From Oscillospiraceae bacterium (GTDB taxonomy: Bacteria > Bacillota > Clostridia > Oscillospirales > Ruminococcaceae), in NCBI GenBank assembly GCA_029006135.1, contig JAQXGE010000026.1, positions 1 to 60,680 on the forward strand: a stretch of 60,680 nucleotides of DNA, read 5' to 3'. Position 1 is the first letter of the stretch, and each line of letters opens with the position of its first letter. The notes under the pieces were generated by a model. It had not been told where the DNA came from, searched no databases, and saw only the letters and a list, made by a program, of their open reading frames with translations. The translations under genes and the position numbers were made by a program. Of this stretch, positions 42,452 to 50,027 are shown piece by piece.

Positions 42452-44107
42452 TCAGAGATGAATCGTATAAATCGGCCCCACAAAGTAATGCTCGAACAGC
42501 AAAACCGCGCCCAGCACCGCATAGCAGGCGAACAGCGGCACCGAAACGGATTCGGCTTTCTGCTGCCCAAGTGCGGGACGCAGACCCCGCCGCAGTGCGG
42601 GTGCCGCAAGCAGGAGCAGGATTAGGTAAAGCGCCAGGAAATACCGCGTTTGCAGCCCCACGATGCGCACCATGCCCACAGGGGTGTAAGTGATGTACAT
42701 AGCGGCCATTGCGCCAACGCCGTACACAAGGGCAAACAGGCCCAGCCCCGCACTGCGGCGCCGTCCCAGCCCCGGGGCCTTATCCGCCGAGGCAAGCAGG
42801 GCCGCCGCAAAAAGCATGAGCGGCCCGGTCAAGCTGAGGAAGCTGATGGGCATATCCTTCCAGCCAAACAGGCCCAGCTGACCGATGAAGAAGTCATTTT
42901 CGGTGAGGGTGCCCCAGAACACCGCAAGGGTGCGAAGCGGGTTAGCCAGCACAAAGGCCAGCTGCTGCCCGCCGTTGACGGTGGAACCGCCCTGCCGCTC
43001 AATGACAGGGTAATTGAACCGGAACGCCGTGCCGTACCATTCGACCAGCATCGTGGCCGCCAGTGCGCCGGCCAGCATGGCCAGAACCCACTGCCAGCGG
43101 CGGCCTTTGGCCTTCCACTGGCGCGCGCTGACAAGCAGTACGGGCAAAGCCCACAAAAGATTCAGGTACGGTTTGGCGATATTGACAAAGATGCAGGCCG
43201 CCGCATAGGTCCCCGCAGTCTCGTTGTCCCAGGTTTCGCGCGTGAGGAGGGCAAGCATCAGATAGTAACAGCCCAGAAGTGTTGCGTCATAGCTCAGCGA
43301 CCCCGCCATAAACAGCGACATCGGCAGTATCATGATGCACAAAAAAGCAGGACGATATTTGTCAGCTTTGCGAAGAGCCAGCCAGCACAGCAGCGTGTAG
43401 GCCAGCAAATTGCCGATGCGCCCGGCGTAGAGCCAGCCGAGCGCACCAAGACCCAGCGCCCGGCCCGCCGCCATGCCCAGCGCACCGGGCAGAAACGGCA
43501 CAATGAGGAAGCTCACCGGTTCGGTCACGGCCGGCGCGGATGCGCGCGCTGCCGGGTCACGGTAGGCGGCAAAGCTGTCCGCGACGCTCTCAATGCGGCC
43601 GTTTGTTCCGTATTGTTTGAGGGCATAGCCGGCAGTATTGTAGGCCTGCTGTTCCCCGGTATCGGGGTCCTGCCCCACGCCCGCAGAGGTATGGGCATTG
43701 ACCCACGCGCCCGGGAAGGCGTTCATGAGAGCGTTGACATCCTCGGGGTAGGTGCGGGACGCATCAAAGTCAAAGCGCCCCAGTGAGATGGCACAGGTGC
43801 GCAGATAATGGTCCGTCTCGTCCGGGGCCTGGAAAGGCGGGTTGGCAAACACAAAGAGAAGCCCGCACAAAAAGATGCAGACGGCGCCCTTATTGGCAAA
43901 GCCGCGGGCAAAGCGGCGCACAAGCACCGCCGCCAGCAGGCAGACTTCAAGAAAGGCCACGCAGCCCAGCGTGACCGTTAAAGGCGAAATGCGGGAGTCC
44001 AAGTAGAAAAACACCCGCCAAAAATAGGACCACAGCACCCCCGCTGCCGCCGCAAGGACGGCAGCCAGGAGCGCTTTGCATGGCTTGTTCAGATGGGGCA
44101 GACGCAT
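42452..44107 (-). CDS. DUF2142 polytopic membrane protein
   Basis: A 551-residue membrane protein of the DUF2142 family. The signature FANPPFQAPDETDHYLR is near residue 88, just after the second or third helix, and KPYLNLLWALPVLL follows near 312. DUF2142 members occur in polysaccharide and teichoic-acid loci and resemble GT-C transferases, with the PDExxH loop as the likely active site. The start follows GGGAGGTTCT. It begins 50 bp after the LegB-like gene, so a single operon is likely. Donor and acceptor are unknown. Confidence 0.85.
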   Translation of the reverse strand: MRLPHLNKPCKALLAAVLAAAAGVLWSYFWRVFFYLDSRISPLTVTLGCVAFLEVCLLAAVLVRRFARGFANKGAVCIFLCGLLFVFANPPFQAPDETDHYLRTCAISLGRFDFDASRTYPEDVNALMNAFPGAWVNAHTSAGVGQDPDTGEQQAYNTAGYALKQYGTNGRIESVADSFAAYRDPAARASAPAVTEPVSFLIVPFLPGALGMAAGRALGLGALGWLYAGRIGNLLAYTLLCWLALRKADKYRPAFLCIMILPMSLFMAGSLSYDATLLGCYYLMLALLTRETWDNETAGTYAAACIFVNIAKPYLNLLWALPVLLVSARQWKAKGRRWQWVLAMLAGALAATMLVEWYGTAFRFNYPVIERQGGSTVNGGQQLAFVLANPLRTLAVFWGTLTENDFFIGQLGLFGWKDMPISFLSLTGPLMLFAAALLASADKAPGLGRRRSAGLGLFALVYGVGAMAAMYITYTPVGMVRIVGLQTRYFLALYLILLLLAAPALRRGLRPALGQQKAESVSVPLFACYAVLGAVLLFEHYFVGPIYTIHL

Positions 44108-44157
44108 AGAACCTCCCGCTGCCCGGCATGAGCAGGCAGACTGATTTTTGCGTTCGA

Positions 44158-45141
44158 TTACAGAATATACTGCCCGACCTTATACTGGTCGAGGTTGCCG
44201 CGCAGGAACTCAATCGTCTCGGCAAGGCCCTGCTCAAAGGTGTACTCGGGCTTCCAGCCGGTCAGATTGCGCAGCTTGGTAGAGTCGCCCAGAAGGCGGT
44301 TGACCTCGCTCTTTTCGGGGCGCAGGCGCTCGGCTTCACAGACAATCTCGGCGTTCGGGTTGATTTGGGCAATCAGTTCCCGCGCAAGGTCACCGATGGA
44401 GTGTTCCACACCGGTGGCGATGTTCAGTTCCTGGCCGATGGCAGCCTCACAGTCCGCAATGGCCATAAAGCCGTGAGCGGTGTCCTTGACATAGTTAAAG
44501 TCGCGGGTCGGCGTCAGGCTGCCCAGCTTAATCTGCTGCTGGCCGGCCAGCAGCTGGGTGATGATGGTGGGGATGATGGCCCGTCCGCTCTGGCGGGGTC
44601 CGTAGGTATTGAAAGGCCGCACGATGCTCACCGGCAGATCAAAACTGCGGTAGAAGCTCTCGGCCAGGCGGTCCGCACCAATCTTGGTGGCGGAGTAGGG
44701 GCTTTGACCCTGGAACGGGTGATGCTCATCAATGGGCACATACTGCGCCGTGCCGTAGACCTCGCTGGTGGAGGTGACAAGCACGCGCTCGGTGCCGAGT
44801 TCCCGCGCGGCATTGAGGACGTTGAGGGTACCCTTGATGTTGGTGTCCACATAGCTGTCCGGGCTGTGGTAGGAGAACGGGATGGCGATCAGCGCCGCAA
44901 GGTGGAACACCCGCTCCTGACCGCGCATGGCGGTGCGCACACCGTTGGGGTCGCGCACATCCCCCATGAAGATGTCCATCTCATTGCGGATTTCAGGAGG
45001 CAGGGTATCAATCCAGCCAAGGGATCCAAACGAATTGTACAGGCAGAAAGCGCGGACTTTTTCGCCGCTTTTGACAAGTTCCTCAGCGAGGTGGCTGCCG
45101 ATAAAGCCGTCCGCGCCGGTGACCATTACGGTATGTGACAT
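44158..45141 (-). CDS. LegB-like NAD-dependent nucleotide-sugar 4,6-dehydratase
   Basis: A 327-residue extended SDR. The NAD motif VTGADGFIGSHLAEELVKSG is near residue 6, AFCLYNSFGSLGWID near 31, HLAALIAIPFSYHSPDSY near 80, STSEVYGT near 126, and the catalytic YSATKIGADRL near 150, all strongly resembling LegB, a UDP-sugar 4,6-dehydratase of the legionaminic-acid pathway. No other leg, pse or pgl gene is seen, so the product is probably a 4-keto-6-deoxy sugar used in another glycan, or the gene may act as an epimerase. The start at 45141 follows AAAAGGAGTGTGTTTT. First gene of the glycan operon. Confidence 0.85.
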   Translation of the reverse strand: MSHTVMVTGADGFIGSHLAEELVKSGEKVRAFCLYNSFGSLGWIDTLPPEIRNEMDIFMGDVRDPNGVRTAMRGQERVFHLAALIAIPFSYHSPDSYVDTNIKGTLNVLNAARELGTERVLVTSTSEVYGTAQYVPIDEHHPFQGQSPYSATKIGADRLAESFYRSFDLPVSIVRPFNTYGPRQSGRAIIPTIITQLLAGQQQIKLGSLTPTRDFNYVKDTAHGFMAIADCEAAIGQELNIATGVEHSIGDLARELIAQINPNAEIVCEAERLRPEKSEVNRLLGDSTKLRNLTGWKPEYTFEQGLAETIEFLRGNLDQYKVGQYIL

Positions 45142-45187
45142 AAAACACACTCCTTTTCGGGGCATAATATTCCAATTATTACAGAAT

Positions 45188-45216
45188 AGTATAACCGATT
45201 TTGCCCGGGATTTCAA
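45188..45216 (-). promoter_or_regulatory. Promoter of the glycan operon
   Basis: Minus strand TTGAAA (45216-45211), 17-bp spacer, TATACT (45193-45188). It drives the operon from the LegB-like gene down to 36924. Confidence 0.8.
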
Positions 45217-45324
45217 CCGATAACGGAAAATAGCGGGTCTTGTTCCGCTCAAAGCGTCCCTCCGGACGGCCGGATTAAGATTTCGTTAAGAAGCGTCAGA
45301 ATCCGTCCCATCGCGCATTGGGTA

Positions 45325-45333
45325 TGCTATAAT
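45325..45333 (+). promoter_or_regulatory. Extended -10 promoter of the KdpDE-like pair
   Basis: TGCTATAAT (TATAAT at 45328-45333). The -35 (GTCCCA at 45305-45310) is weak. Confidence 0.6.
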
Positions 45334-45365
45334 GAAAAAATAATGGCGAAAAAAGGAGGAATCAC

Positions 45366-46466
45366 ATGGATCAGAGCACTCAGACACTGTCCGCCGCACG
45401 CAATCTTGTGCGCATGGCGGGGATTCTTTTGCTGTGTACACTGGTCGGGCAGCTGTTTTTCCGGCTGGGGTTCATGTCCTCCACCTATATTATGGTTTAT
45501 ATTCTCGGGGTTCTGTGTACCGCCATGTTCACGAGCGGGCGGGTGTACTGCCTGCTGGCCACGGCTTTTTCGGTTCTGCTGATGAACTATTTTTTCACCG
45601 AACCGTACGGAACGTTCCGGACCGGCCCGAACGATGTGGTGACGCTTGCCGTCATGTTCGTGGTGGCGCTGCTGGTTTCCTCGCTGACGACCAGCTTAAA
45701 GCGGCAGTCCATCGAGCGGGAGCGCGCCAACGAGGAGCGCCAGAAAATGGAGGCCGCCGCCAAGCAGGAACAGCTGCGCGCCAATTTGCTGCGCAGCATC
45801 AGCCATGACCTGCGCACCCCGCTCACCAGCATTTCGGGCAACGCCGCCATCCTGATGGAGAACGGCGCCCAGATGCCCGAGCCGAAGCGTCAGGAACTGT
45901 ATGCCGCCATTCGGGATGACGCGCAGTGGCTGAGCAGCCTTGTGGAAAATATGCTCTCCATCACCCGGATGGAAAATGGGCAGCTCCAGCTCAAAACCGA
46001 GCCGGAACTGCTTGAGGATGTTTTTCAGGAAGCTCTGACCCATCTTGACCGGGCCGCCGTGCGGCATACCATCACTGTGGATTTGCCGGATGACCTGCTC
46101 ATGGCGCGGATGGATGCCCACCTCATCGTTCAGGTCATCGTCAATCTTCTGAATAACGCCGTCAAATATACGCCCGACGGGTCCCACATCGCACTTTCGG
46201 CCCGTGCCGAGGGGGATTTTGTGCGTGTCAGCGTGACGGATGACGGTCCCGGCATTCCCGAAGACGCGCAGGAACGCATTTTCGAGATGTTCTTCACGCT
46301 CGACAATTCCCGCGGTGACGGGCGGCGAGGCATGGGGCTGGGGCTTTCGCTCTGCAAATCCATCGTTACAGCGCACGGCGGGCAGATTGAGGTCCGCAGC
46401 GTTTCGCCCCACGGGGCCTGTTTCAGCTTTACACTGCCGCTTTCGGAGGTGAACATCCATGAATAA
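45366..46466 (+). CDS. KdpD-like sensor histidine kinase lacking the N-terminal KdpD domain
   Basis: A 366-residue membrane kinase. Residues 15-105 form four hydrophobic helices of the DUF4118 type (MSSTYIMVYILGVLCTAMF, NYFFTEPYGTF), as in the membrane part of KdpD. The H-box SISHDLRTPLTSISGN is near residue 145 (His147), the N-box NLLNNAVKYTP near 254, and the G-boxes DDGPGIP and GMGLGLSLCK follow. The 500-residue cytosolic KdpD/USP domain of canonical KdpD is absent. Short KdpD-like kinases in Firmicutes often control potassium or other genes with a KdpE-like partner. The start follows AAAAAAGGAGGAATCAC. It overlaps the regulator gene by eight bases. Confidence 0.9.
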   Translation: MDQSTQTLSAARNLVRMAGILLLCTLVGQLFFRLGFMSSTYIMVYILGVLCTAMFTSGRVYCLLATAFSVLLMNYFFTEPYGTFRTGPNDVVTLAVMFVVALLVSSLTTSLKRQSIERERANEERQKMEAAAKQEQLRANLLRSISHDLRTPLTSISGNAAILMENGAQMPEPKRQELYAAIRDDAQWLSSLVENMLSITRMENGQLQLKTEPELLEDVFQEALTHLDRAAVRHTITVDLPDDLLMARMDAHLIVQVIVNLLNNAVKYTPDGSHIALSARAEGDFVRVSVTDDGPGIPEDAQERIFEMFFTLDNSRGDGRRGMGLGLSLCKSIVTAHGGQIEVRSVSPHGACFSFTLPLSEVNIHE

Positions 46467-47157
46467 ACCGCTCATTTTGGTGGTGGAGGACGATATGGCC
46501 GTGGCACGGCTCATTGCCACCACGCTGGAGACACAGAATTACCAGTATCACCGCGCTCAGAACGGCGCGGGGGCGCTGCTCGATGCCGCGTCCTGCCGTC
46601 CCGATGTGATGCTGCTCGACCTCGGCCTGCCCGACATGGACGGCGTTGAGGTCATCCGCAAAATCCGGGAATGGAGCAATATGCCCATCATCGTTGTCTC
46701 GGCCCGCACGGAGGACAGTGACAAGGTCTGTGCGCTCGATGCGGGCGCGGACGATTACCTGACCAAGCCTTTCAGCGTGGAGGAACTTCTTGCACGGCTG
46801 CGGGTGGCGCTGCGCCGTGTGCGCTATGATTCCAGCCGCCCCGGTGCGCAGGCCAGCGTATATGAGAACGGCGCACTGCGCATCGACTACGCGGCGGGCT
46901 GCGTCTACCGTGACGGGGTTGAGATTCACTTGACCCCCATTGAGTACAAACTGCTCTGCGTCTTAGCCAAAAACACCGGCAAGGTGCTGACCCACAATTA
47001 CCTGCTCAACGAGGTCTGGGGCAGCCCCTCGGCATCGGACACACCCTCCCTGCGTGTATTTATGGCGACTTTACGCAAAAAAGTTGAGCCGGACCCGAGC
47101 CACCCCGAATATATCCAGACTCACATCGGGGTGGGTTACCGCATGATCCGCCGGTAA
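46459..47157 (+). CDS. KdpE-like OmpR-family response regulator
   Basis: A 232-residue regulator. The receiver has acidic VVEDDMA at residues 8-14, phosphoacceptor Asp54 in MLLDLGLPDMDG, and Lys103 in LTKPFSVEELLAR. The C-terminal winged helix starts near 135 (IDYAAGCVYRDGVEIHLTP) with EYKLLCVLAKNTGKVL and LRVFMATLRKKVEPDP. KdpE-type similarity fits the adjacent kinase. No kdpFABC, trk or ktr genes occur in the window, so the regulon is unknown. Its ATG overlaps the kinase stop by eight bases. Confidence 0.93.
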   Translation: MNKPLILVVEDDMAVARLIATTLETQNYQYHRAQNGAGALLDAASCRPDVMLLDLGLPDMDGVEVIRKIREWSNMPIIVVSARTEDSDKVCALDAGADDYLTKPFSVEELLARLRVALRRVRYDSSRPGAQASVYENGALRIDYAAGCVYRDGVEIHLTPIEYKLLCVLAKNTGKVLTHNYLLNEVWGSPSASDTPSLRVFMATLRKKVEPDPSHPEYIQTHIGVGYRMIRR

Positions 47158-47169
47158 CACCCTCTCACC

Positions 47170-47223
47170 AAAATAGCCCCGCGCCGGATATCCACAAAAG
47201 GATTTTCCGGCGCGGGGTTTTCG
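47170..47223. terminator. Bidirectional terminator between the KdpE-like gene and thiM
   Basis: CCCCGCGCCGG (47177-47187), 19-nt loop, CCGGCGCGGGG (47207-47217), then TTTTCG on plus; the minus strand ends in CTATTTTGG. Confidence 0.75.
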
Positions 47224-47227
47224 TTTT

Positions 47228-48034
47228 TTATTGGCCTTCCCGTACACTTGTGCCGCGTGCCTCGCACAGGTCGCGGTCCGTCAGCAGAGCGGCGCAGTCC
47301 ATCAGTTTTGCACGCAGTGTTCCGGGGCCGGGCGCGTCTTTTTCGGCGCGGGCGGCGCAGAGTTTCCAGAACAGGGAAGCGTTTTGTGCGGCTTCAAAGG
47401 GGGCCTGCGGCTGCACGGCGGCAAACGCCCCGCACAGAACCGAAAGCATACAGCCTGCTCCCGTCACCATCCGCATTTTTGCACTGCCGCCGCTCACCCG
47501 CAGCGTCCGCTCACCATCCGAAACCCAGTCATCCTCACCGGAAAGCAGCACCGTGCTGTTCAGCCTGACTGCCAGCGCCGCGGCGCGCGCGGCGGGGTTT
47601 TCGGGCAGGGCAAAACTGTCCACCCCATGTTCGTCCGCGCCAAAGCCGAGCAGTGCGGCGGCTTCGCCATAGTTGACCCGCACAATGGCGGGATGGACGG
47701 CATTCAGCAATGCGCTGACCCGTTCGAGCCGCCAGTCACTTGCGCCCACCCCCACGGGGTCCAGCACAACGGGGATGCCGCGCCGATTTGCGGCAGCACC
47801 CGCCAGGCGGGCGGCCGTGAACTTGTCCTCATCGGGTGTGCCGGTATTGAGTACGACTGCCCCGGCGCGGGAAGCAATCTGTTCCATCTCGGCAGGTGCC
47901 TGCGCCATCATGGGGCTCGCGCCCACCGCAAGGGCCAGGTTTGCGCAGTCGTTGGCAGTGACGATATTCGAGATACAGTGAATCAGCGGATGCTGTGCCC
48001 GGATACGGGCAAGCGGGTCACAAGCGGCCATCAT
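47228..48034 (-). CDS. thiM: Hydroxyethylthiazole kinase
   Basis: A 268-residue ribokinase-like enzyme that phosphorylates 4-methyl-5-(hydroxyethyl)thiazole for thiamine salvage. Visible are PLIHCISNIVTANDCAN near residue 16, VGASPMMAQAPAEM near 38, LDPVGVGASDWR near 92, and the catalytic Cys region MVTGAGCMLSVLCG near 195. The start is ATG at 48034 (or the next codon) after GGGAGGTTTTT. It follows thiW by 19 bp, under the same TPP riboswitch. Confidence 0.94.
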   Translation of the reverse strand: MMAACDPLARIRAQHPLIHCISNIVTANDCANLALAVGASPMMAQAPAEMEQIASRAGAVVLNTGTPDEDKFTAARLAGAAANRRGIPVVLDPVGVGASDWRLERVSALLNAVHPAIVRVNYGEAAALLGFGADEHGVDSFALPENPAARAAALAVRLNSTVLLSGEDDWVSDGERTLRVSGGSAKMRMVTGAGCMLSVLCGAFAAVQPQAPFEAAQNASLFWKLCAARAEKDAPGPGTLRAKLMDCAALLTDRDLCEARGTSVREGQ

Positions 48035-48053
48035 AAAAACCTCCCGGGGTAAA

Positions 48054-48572
48054 TCAGCGGTCGAGGGAATCCTGCATTTTCTTCAGCTGACCGTTCTTTT
48101 CGAGTGCAAACAGCAGCACGCCCGCAAGCAGGGAACCTGCCACGGTAGAGATGAGGAACGGCACAATATAGGCATAGAAGGCGACCTCGCCGGCTTTTTT
48201 GCCCATGAGCAGAATTGCCACCGGCCAGGCCAGCAGTCCGCCGATGATACCGGTGCCGAACACTTCCCCCACCAGCGTCGGCAACAGTTTGCGGGTCTTT
48301 TTGTATACCACACCGCAGACCAATGCGCCGCACATACTGCCGGGGAAAGCCATCAGGCTGCCAAGGCCCAGCAGGTTGCGCAGCAAACTTGCCACAAAAG
48401 CCGCGCCAATGCCGTACCAGGGGCCGAGCAGCACGGCGCACAGAACGTTGACCATGTGCTGCACCGGTGCACATTTGCTGCTGAACACAGGGAAAGAAAT
48501 CATGCTGCCCACCACAGCCACAGCGCACAGAATTCCGGCAAGAGCCAGTTTACGGGTATTTGTTTTTTTCAT
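48054..48572 (-). CDS. thiW: Thiazole ECF transporter S component ThiW
   Basis: A 172-residue membrane protein of the ThiW family, predicted to import hydroxyethylthiazole as an ECF S component. Family-like segments are LALAGILCAVAVVGSMI near residue 9, FSSKCAPVQHMVNVLCAVLLGPW near 30 (split at PVQHMVNVL), and LMAFPGSMCGALVCGV near 73. The start at 48572 follows AAAAGGAGTACCCGAA; the longer frame to 48761 runs through the leader and is discarded. First gene of thiW-thiM. Confidence 0.9.
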   Translation of the reverse strand: MKKTNTRKLALAGILCAVAVVGSMISFPVFSSKCAPVQHMVNVLCAVLLGPWYGIGAAFVASLLRNLLGLGSLMAFPGSMCGALVCGVVYKKTRKLLPTLVGEVFGTGIIGGLLAWPVAILLMGKKAGEVAFYAYIVPFLISTVAGSLLAGVLLFALEKNGQLKKMQDSLDR

Positions 48573-48862
48573 TTCGGGTACTCCTTTTTCACTTCCAAAG
48601 GTGGAGGGCCGCCGCAGTTTGATGCCGTCAGCGCCCCTTGCGGGCACGACAGGGGTACGCTGTATACCGCAGTGCCCGGGAAGTTTATGCCGGGTGACTT
48701 GTACATAACGCATAACTGTCGTTCGGTCGGAGCTTGCTGGCTCCCTCTCACGCCGGAACACGGCTTCCCATCGCTCAACGGTACAAAAGGCACAGGGCGC
48801 TCCCCCTCTGCCTTTGGCCCTTTGCTGGAGGGCATTTAACTGCGCAGACCCATCCTTTCCCC
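48573..48862 (-). other. Unexplained 290-nt leader segment between the TPP terminator and thiW
   Basis: After the riboswitch terminator, the minus-strand leader continues for about 290 nt. It has small hairpins (GGAGC/GCTCC around 48738; CCCGG/CCGGG around 48685) and an open frame (48835-48569) without a ribosome binding site that reads across the thiW start. No riboswitch family was recognised. It may be an inserted intergenic repeat. Confidence 0.4.
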
Positions 48863-48903
48863 AAAATTAAAACCGCAGGTGAACCGTGGAGGCACACCTG
48901 CGG
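48863..48903 (-). terminator. Terminator of the thiW TPP riboswitch
   Basis: Minus strand CCGCAGGTG (48903-48895), 13-nt loop, CACCTGCGG (48881-48873), then TTTTAATTTT. Confidence 0.8.
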
Positions 48904-48927
48904 AAAAAATTACGCAAAAGCGATATT

Positions 48928-49005
48928 CTCCCTCCGGTGGCATGATCCACATCAGGTCAAAGGGTCGAAGCATACGCTTCCTCTCAGCCGGTGACCGGCT
49001 CCCCC
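48928..49005 (-). promoter_or_regulatory. TPP riboswitch (THI box) of thiW-thiM
   Basis: Minus strand GGGGGAGCCGG...GGCTGAGAGGAAGC near the 5' end and GACCCTTTGACCTGATGTGG followed by ATCATGCCACCGGAGGGAG, the conserved THI-box halves. TPP binding would favour the terminator at 48863-48903. Confidence 0.95.
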
Positions 49006-49017
49006 GATTTCTACAGT

Positions 49018-49046
49018 ATCATAGGCTTTTGTTGAAAATTTGTCAA
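49018..49046 (-). promoter_or_regulatory. Promoter of thiW-thiM
   Basis: Minus strand TTGACA (49046-49041), 17-bp spacer, TATGAT (49023-49018). Confidence 0.8.
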
Positions 49047-49054
49047 GTCCCATC

Positions 49055-49083
49055 TTGCAAACAGCGCGCAAAGGGAGTATAGT
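49055..49083 (+). promoter_or_regulatory. Promoter of thiE-thiD-cytX
   Basis: TTGCAA (49055-49060), 17-bp spacer, TATAGT (49078-49083). Its -35 is 8 bp from the divergent thiW -35. Confidence 0.8.
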
Positions 49084-49103
49084 GGAAAAGCAAAATGATA
49101 AAC

Positions 49104-49180
49104 GGGGAGCCGGTCACCGGCTGAGAGGAAGCAGCGCTTCGACCCGAGGAACCTGATTTGGGTAATGCCAACGTAGGGAG
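49104..49180 (+). promoter_or_regulatory. TPP riboswitch (THI box) of thiE-thiD-cytX
   Basis: GGGGAGCCGGTCACCGGCTG, AGAGGAAGC, CGACCCGAGGAACCTGATTT, GGGTAATGCCAACGTAGGGAG. Its first 27 bases are identical to the minus-strand thiW riboswitch. Confidence 0.95.
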
Positions 49181-49193
49181 AAAACCGCGATAC

Positions 49194-49228
49194 AGCGGGC
49201 GCACCGGCGTTGGTGCGCCCGCTTTTTC
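49194..49228 (+). terminator. Terminator of the thiE TPP riboswitch
   Basis: AGCGGGCGCACC, short loop, GGTGCGCCCGCT, then TTTTCTG. Confidence 0.85.
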
Positions 49229-49251
49229 TGTTTCCTGAAAGGAGAACCTTC

Positions 49252-49884
49252 ATGAATATCAAACCGGAACAGCTTCGTCTTTATGCCGTGACTGACCGTG
49301 CCTGGCTCGGCGGCGGACGTCTCGCGGACGCCGTGGCCGCCGCACTGGACGGCGGGGCAACCCTTGTGCAGCTGCGGGAGAAAACGCTGGATGATGCGTC
49401 CCTTCTTGCACTAGCCCGTGAACTTACCGAGTTCTGCCATACCCGCGGCGTTCCGCTGATTGTGGATGACAACGTGGAGGTGGCGCTTGCCGCCGGGGCG
49501 GACGGCGTTCATGTAGGGCAGAGCGATATGGACGTCCGCCGCGCCCGGGAACTTCTTGGTCCGGACAAGATTTTGGGCGTCTCAGCGCACAACGCCGAGG
49601 AAGCGCGTGCGGCGCAGGCTGCCGGGGCGGATTATCTCGGCTGCGGTGCGGCTTTTGTGACCGGCACCAAGCCGGACGCACATCCGGTCAGCGCCGAAAC
49701 GATGTGTGCCGTTACCGCGGCGGTGGACATCCCTGTGGTCGCAATCGGCGGCATTGACGAGAGCAATATTCTCGAGCTTTCCGGGCGGGGTCTTGCCGGC
49801 GCTGCCGTTGTCAGCGGAATTTTTGCGCAGCCCGACATTGCCGCCGCGGCCCGCCGTCTGCGGGAATTAGCGGAAAAAATCTGA
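49252..49884 (+). CDS. thiE: Thiamine-phosphate synthase
   Basis: A 210-residue TIM-barrel enzyme that joins HMP-PP and thiazole phosphate to make thiamine phosphate. Visible are LRLYAVTDRAWLGG near residue 8, ATLVQLREKTLDD near 35, VPLIVDDNVEVALAAGADGVHVGQSD split across residues 66-92, and VVAIGGIDESN near 164. The phosphate-site loop reads GCGAAFVTGTKPDA rather than the usual GPIFxTxTKxD. The start at 49252 follows AAAGGAGAACCTTC. First gene of thiE-thiD-cytX. Confidence 0.93.
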   Translation: MNIKPEQLRLYAVTDRAWLGGGRLADAVAAALDGGATLVQLREKTLDDASLLALARELTEFCHTRGVPLIVDDNVEVALAAGADGVHVGQSDMDVRRARELLGPDKILGVSAHNAEEARAAQAAGADYLGCGAAFVTGTKPDAHPVSAETMCAVTAAVDIPVVAIGGIDESNILELSGRGLAGAAVVSGIFAQPDIAAAARRLRELAEKI

Positions 49885-50027
49885 CTTGGGCACTTTTCTT
49901 TTGATTCGTTCCCCCTTTTTGTGATTTGAAACAAAAAGGGGGTTCGGAGCGGCGCACCGGGGGCACCACCTTGCGCCGCACTATAAAACTTCGATGCTGA
50001 AAGTTTTTTATCAAGGAGGAATCATTT
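49885..50027. repeat. Intergenic inverted repeat between thiE and thiD
   Basis: CCCCCTTTTT (about 49911-49920) pairs with AAAAAGGGGG (about 49933-49942); a following CGGCGCACC... region includes GGTGC/GCACC pairs. It resembles dispersed gut-Clostridia elements and may weaken read-through to thiD. Confidence 0.45.

Noticed and set aside
48569-48835. 88-residue minus-strand open frame in the thiW leader
   Set aside because: No ribosome binding site, overlaps the thiW start, and consists of intergenic, possibly repeated sequence.
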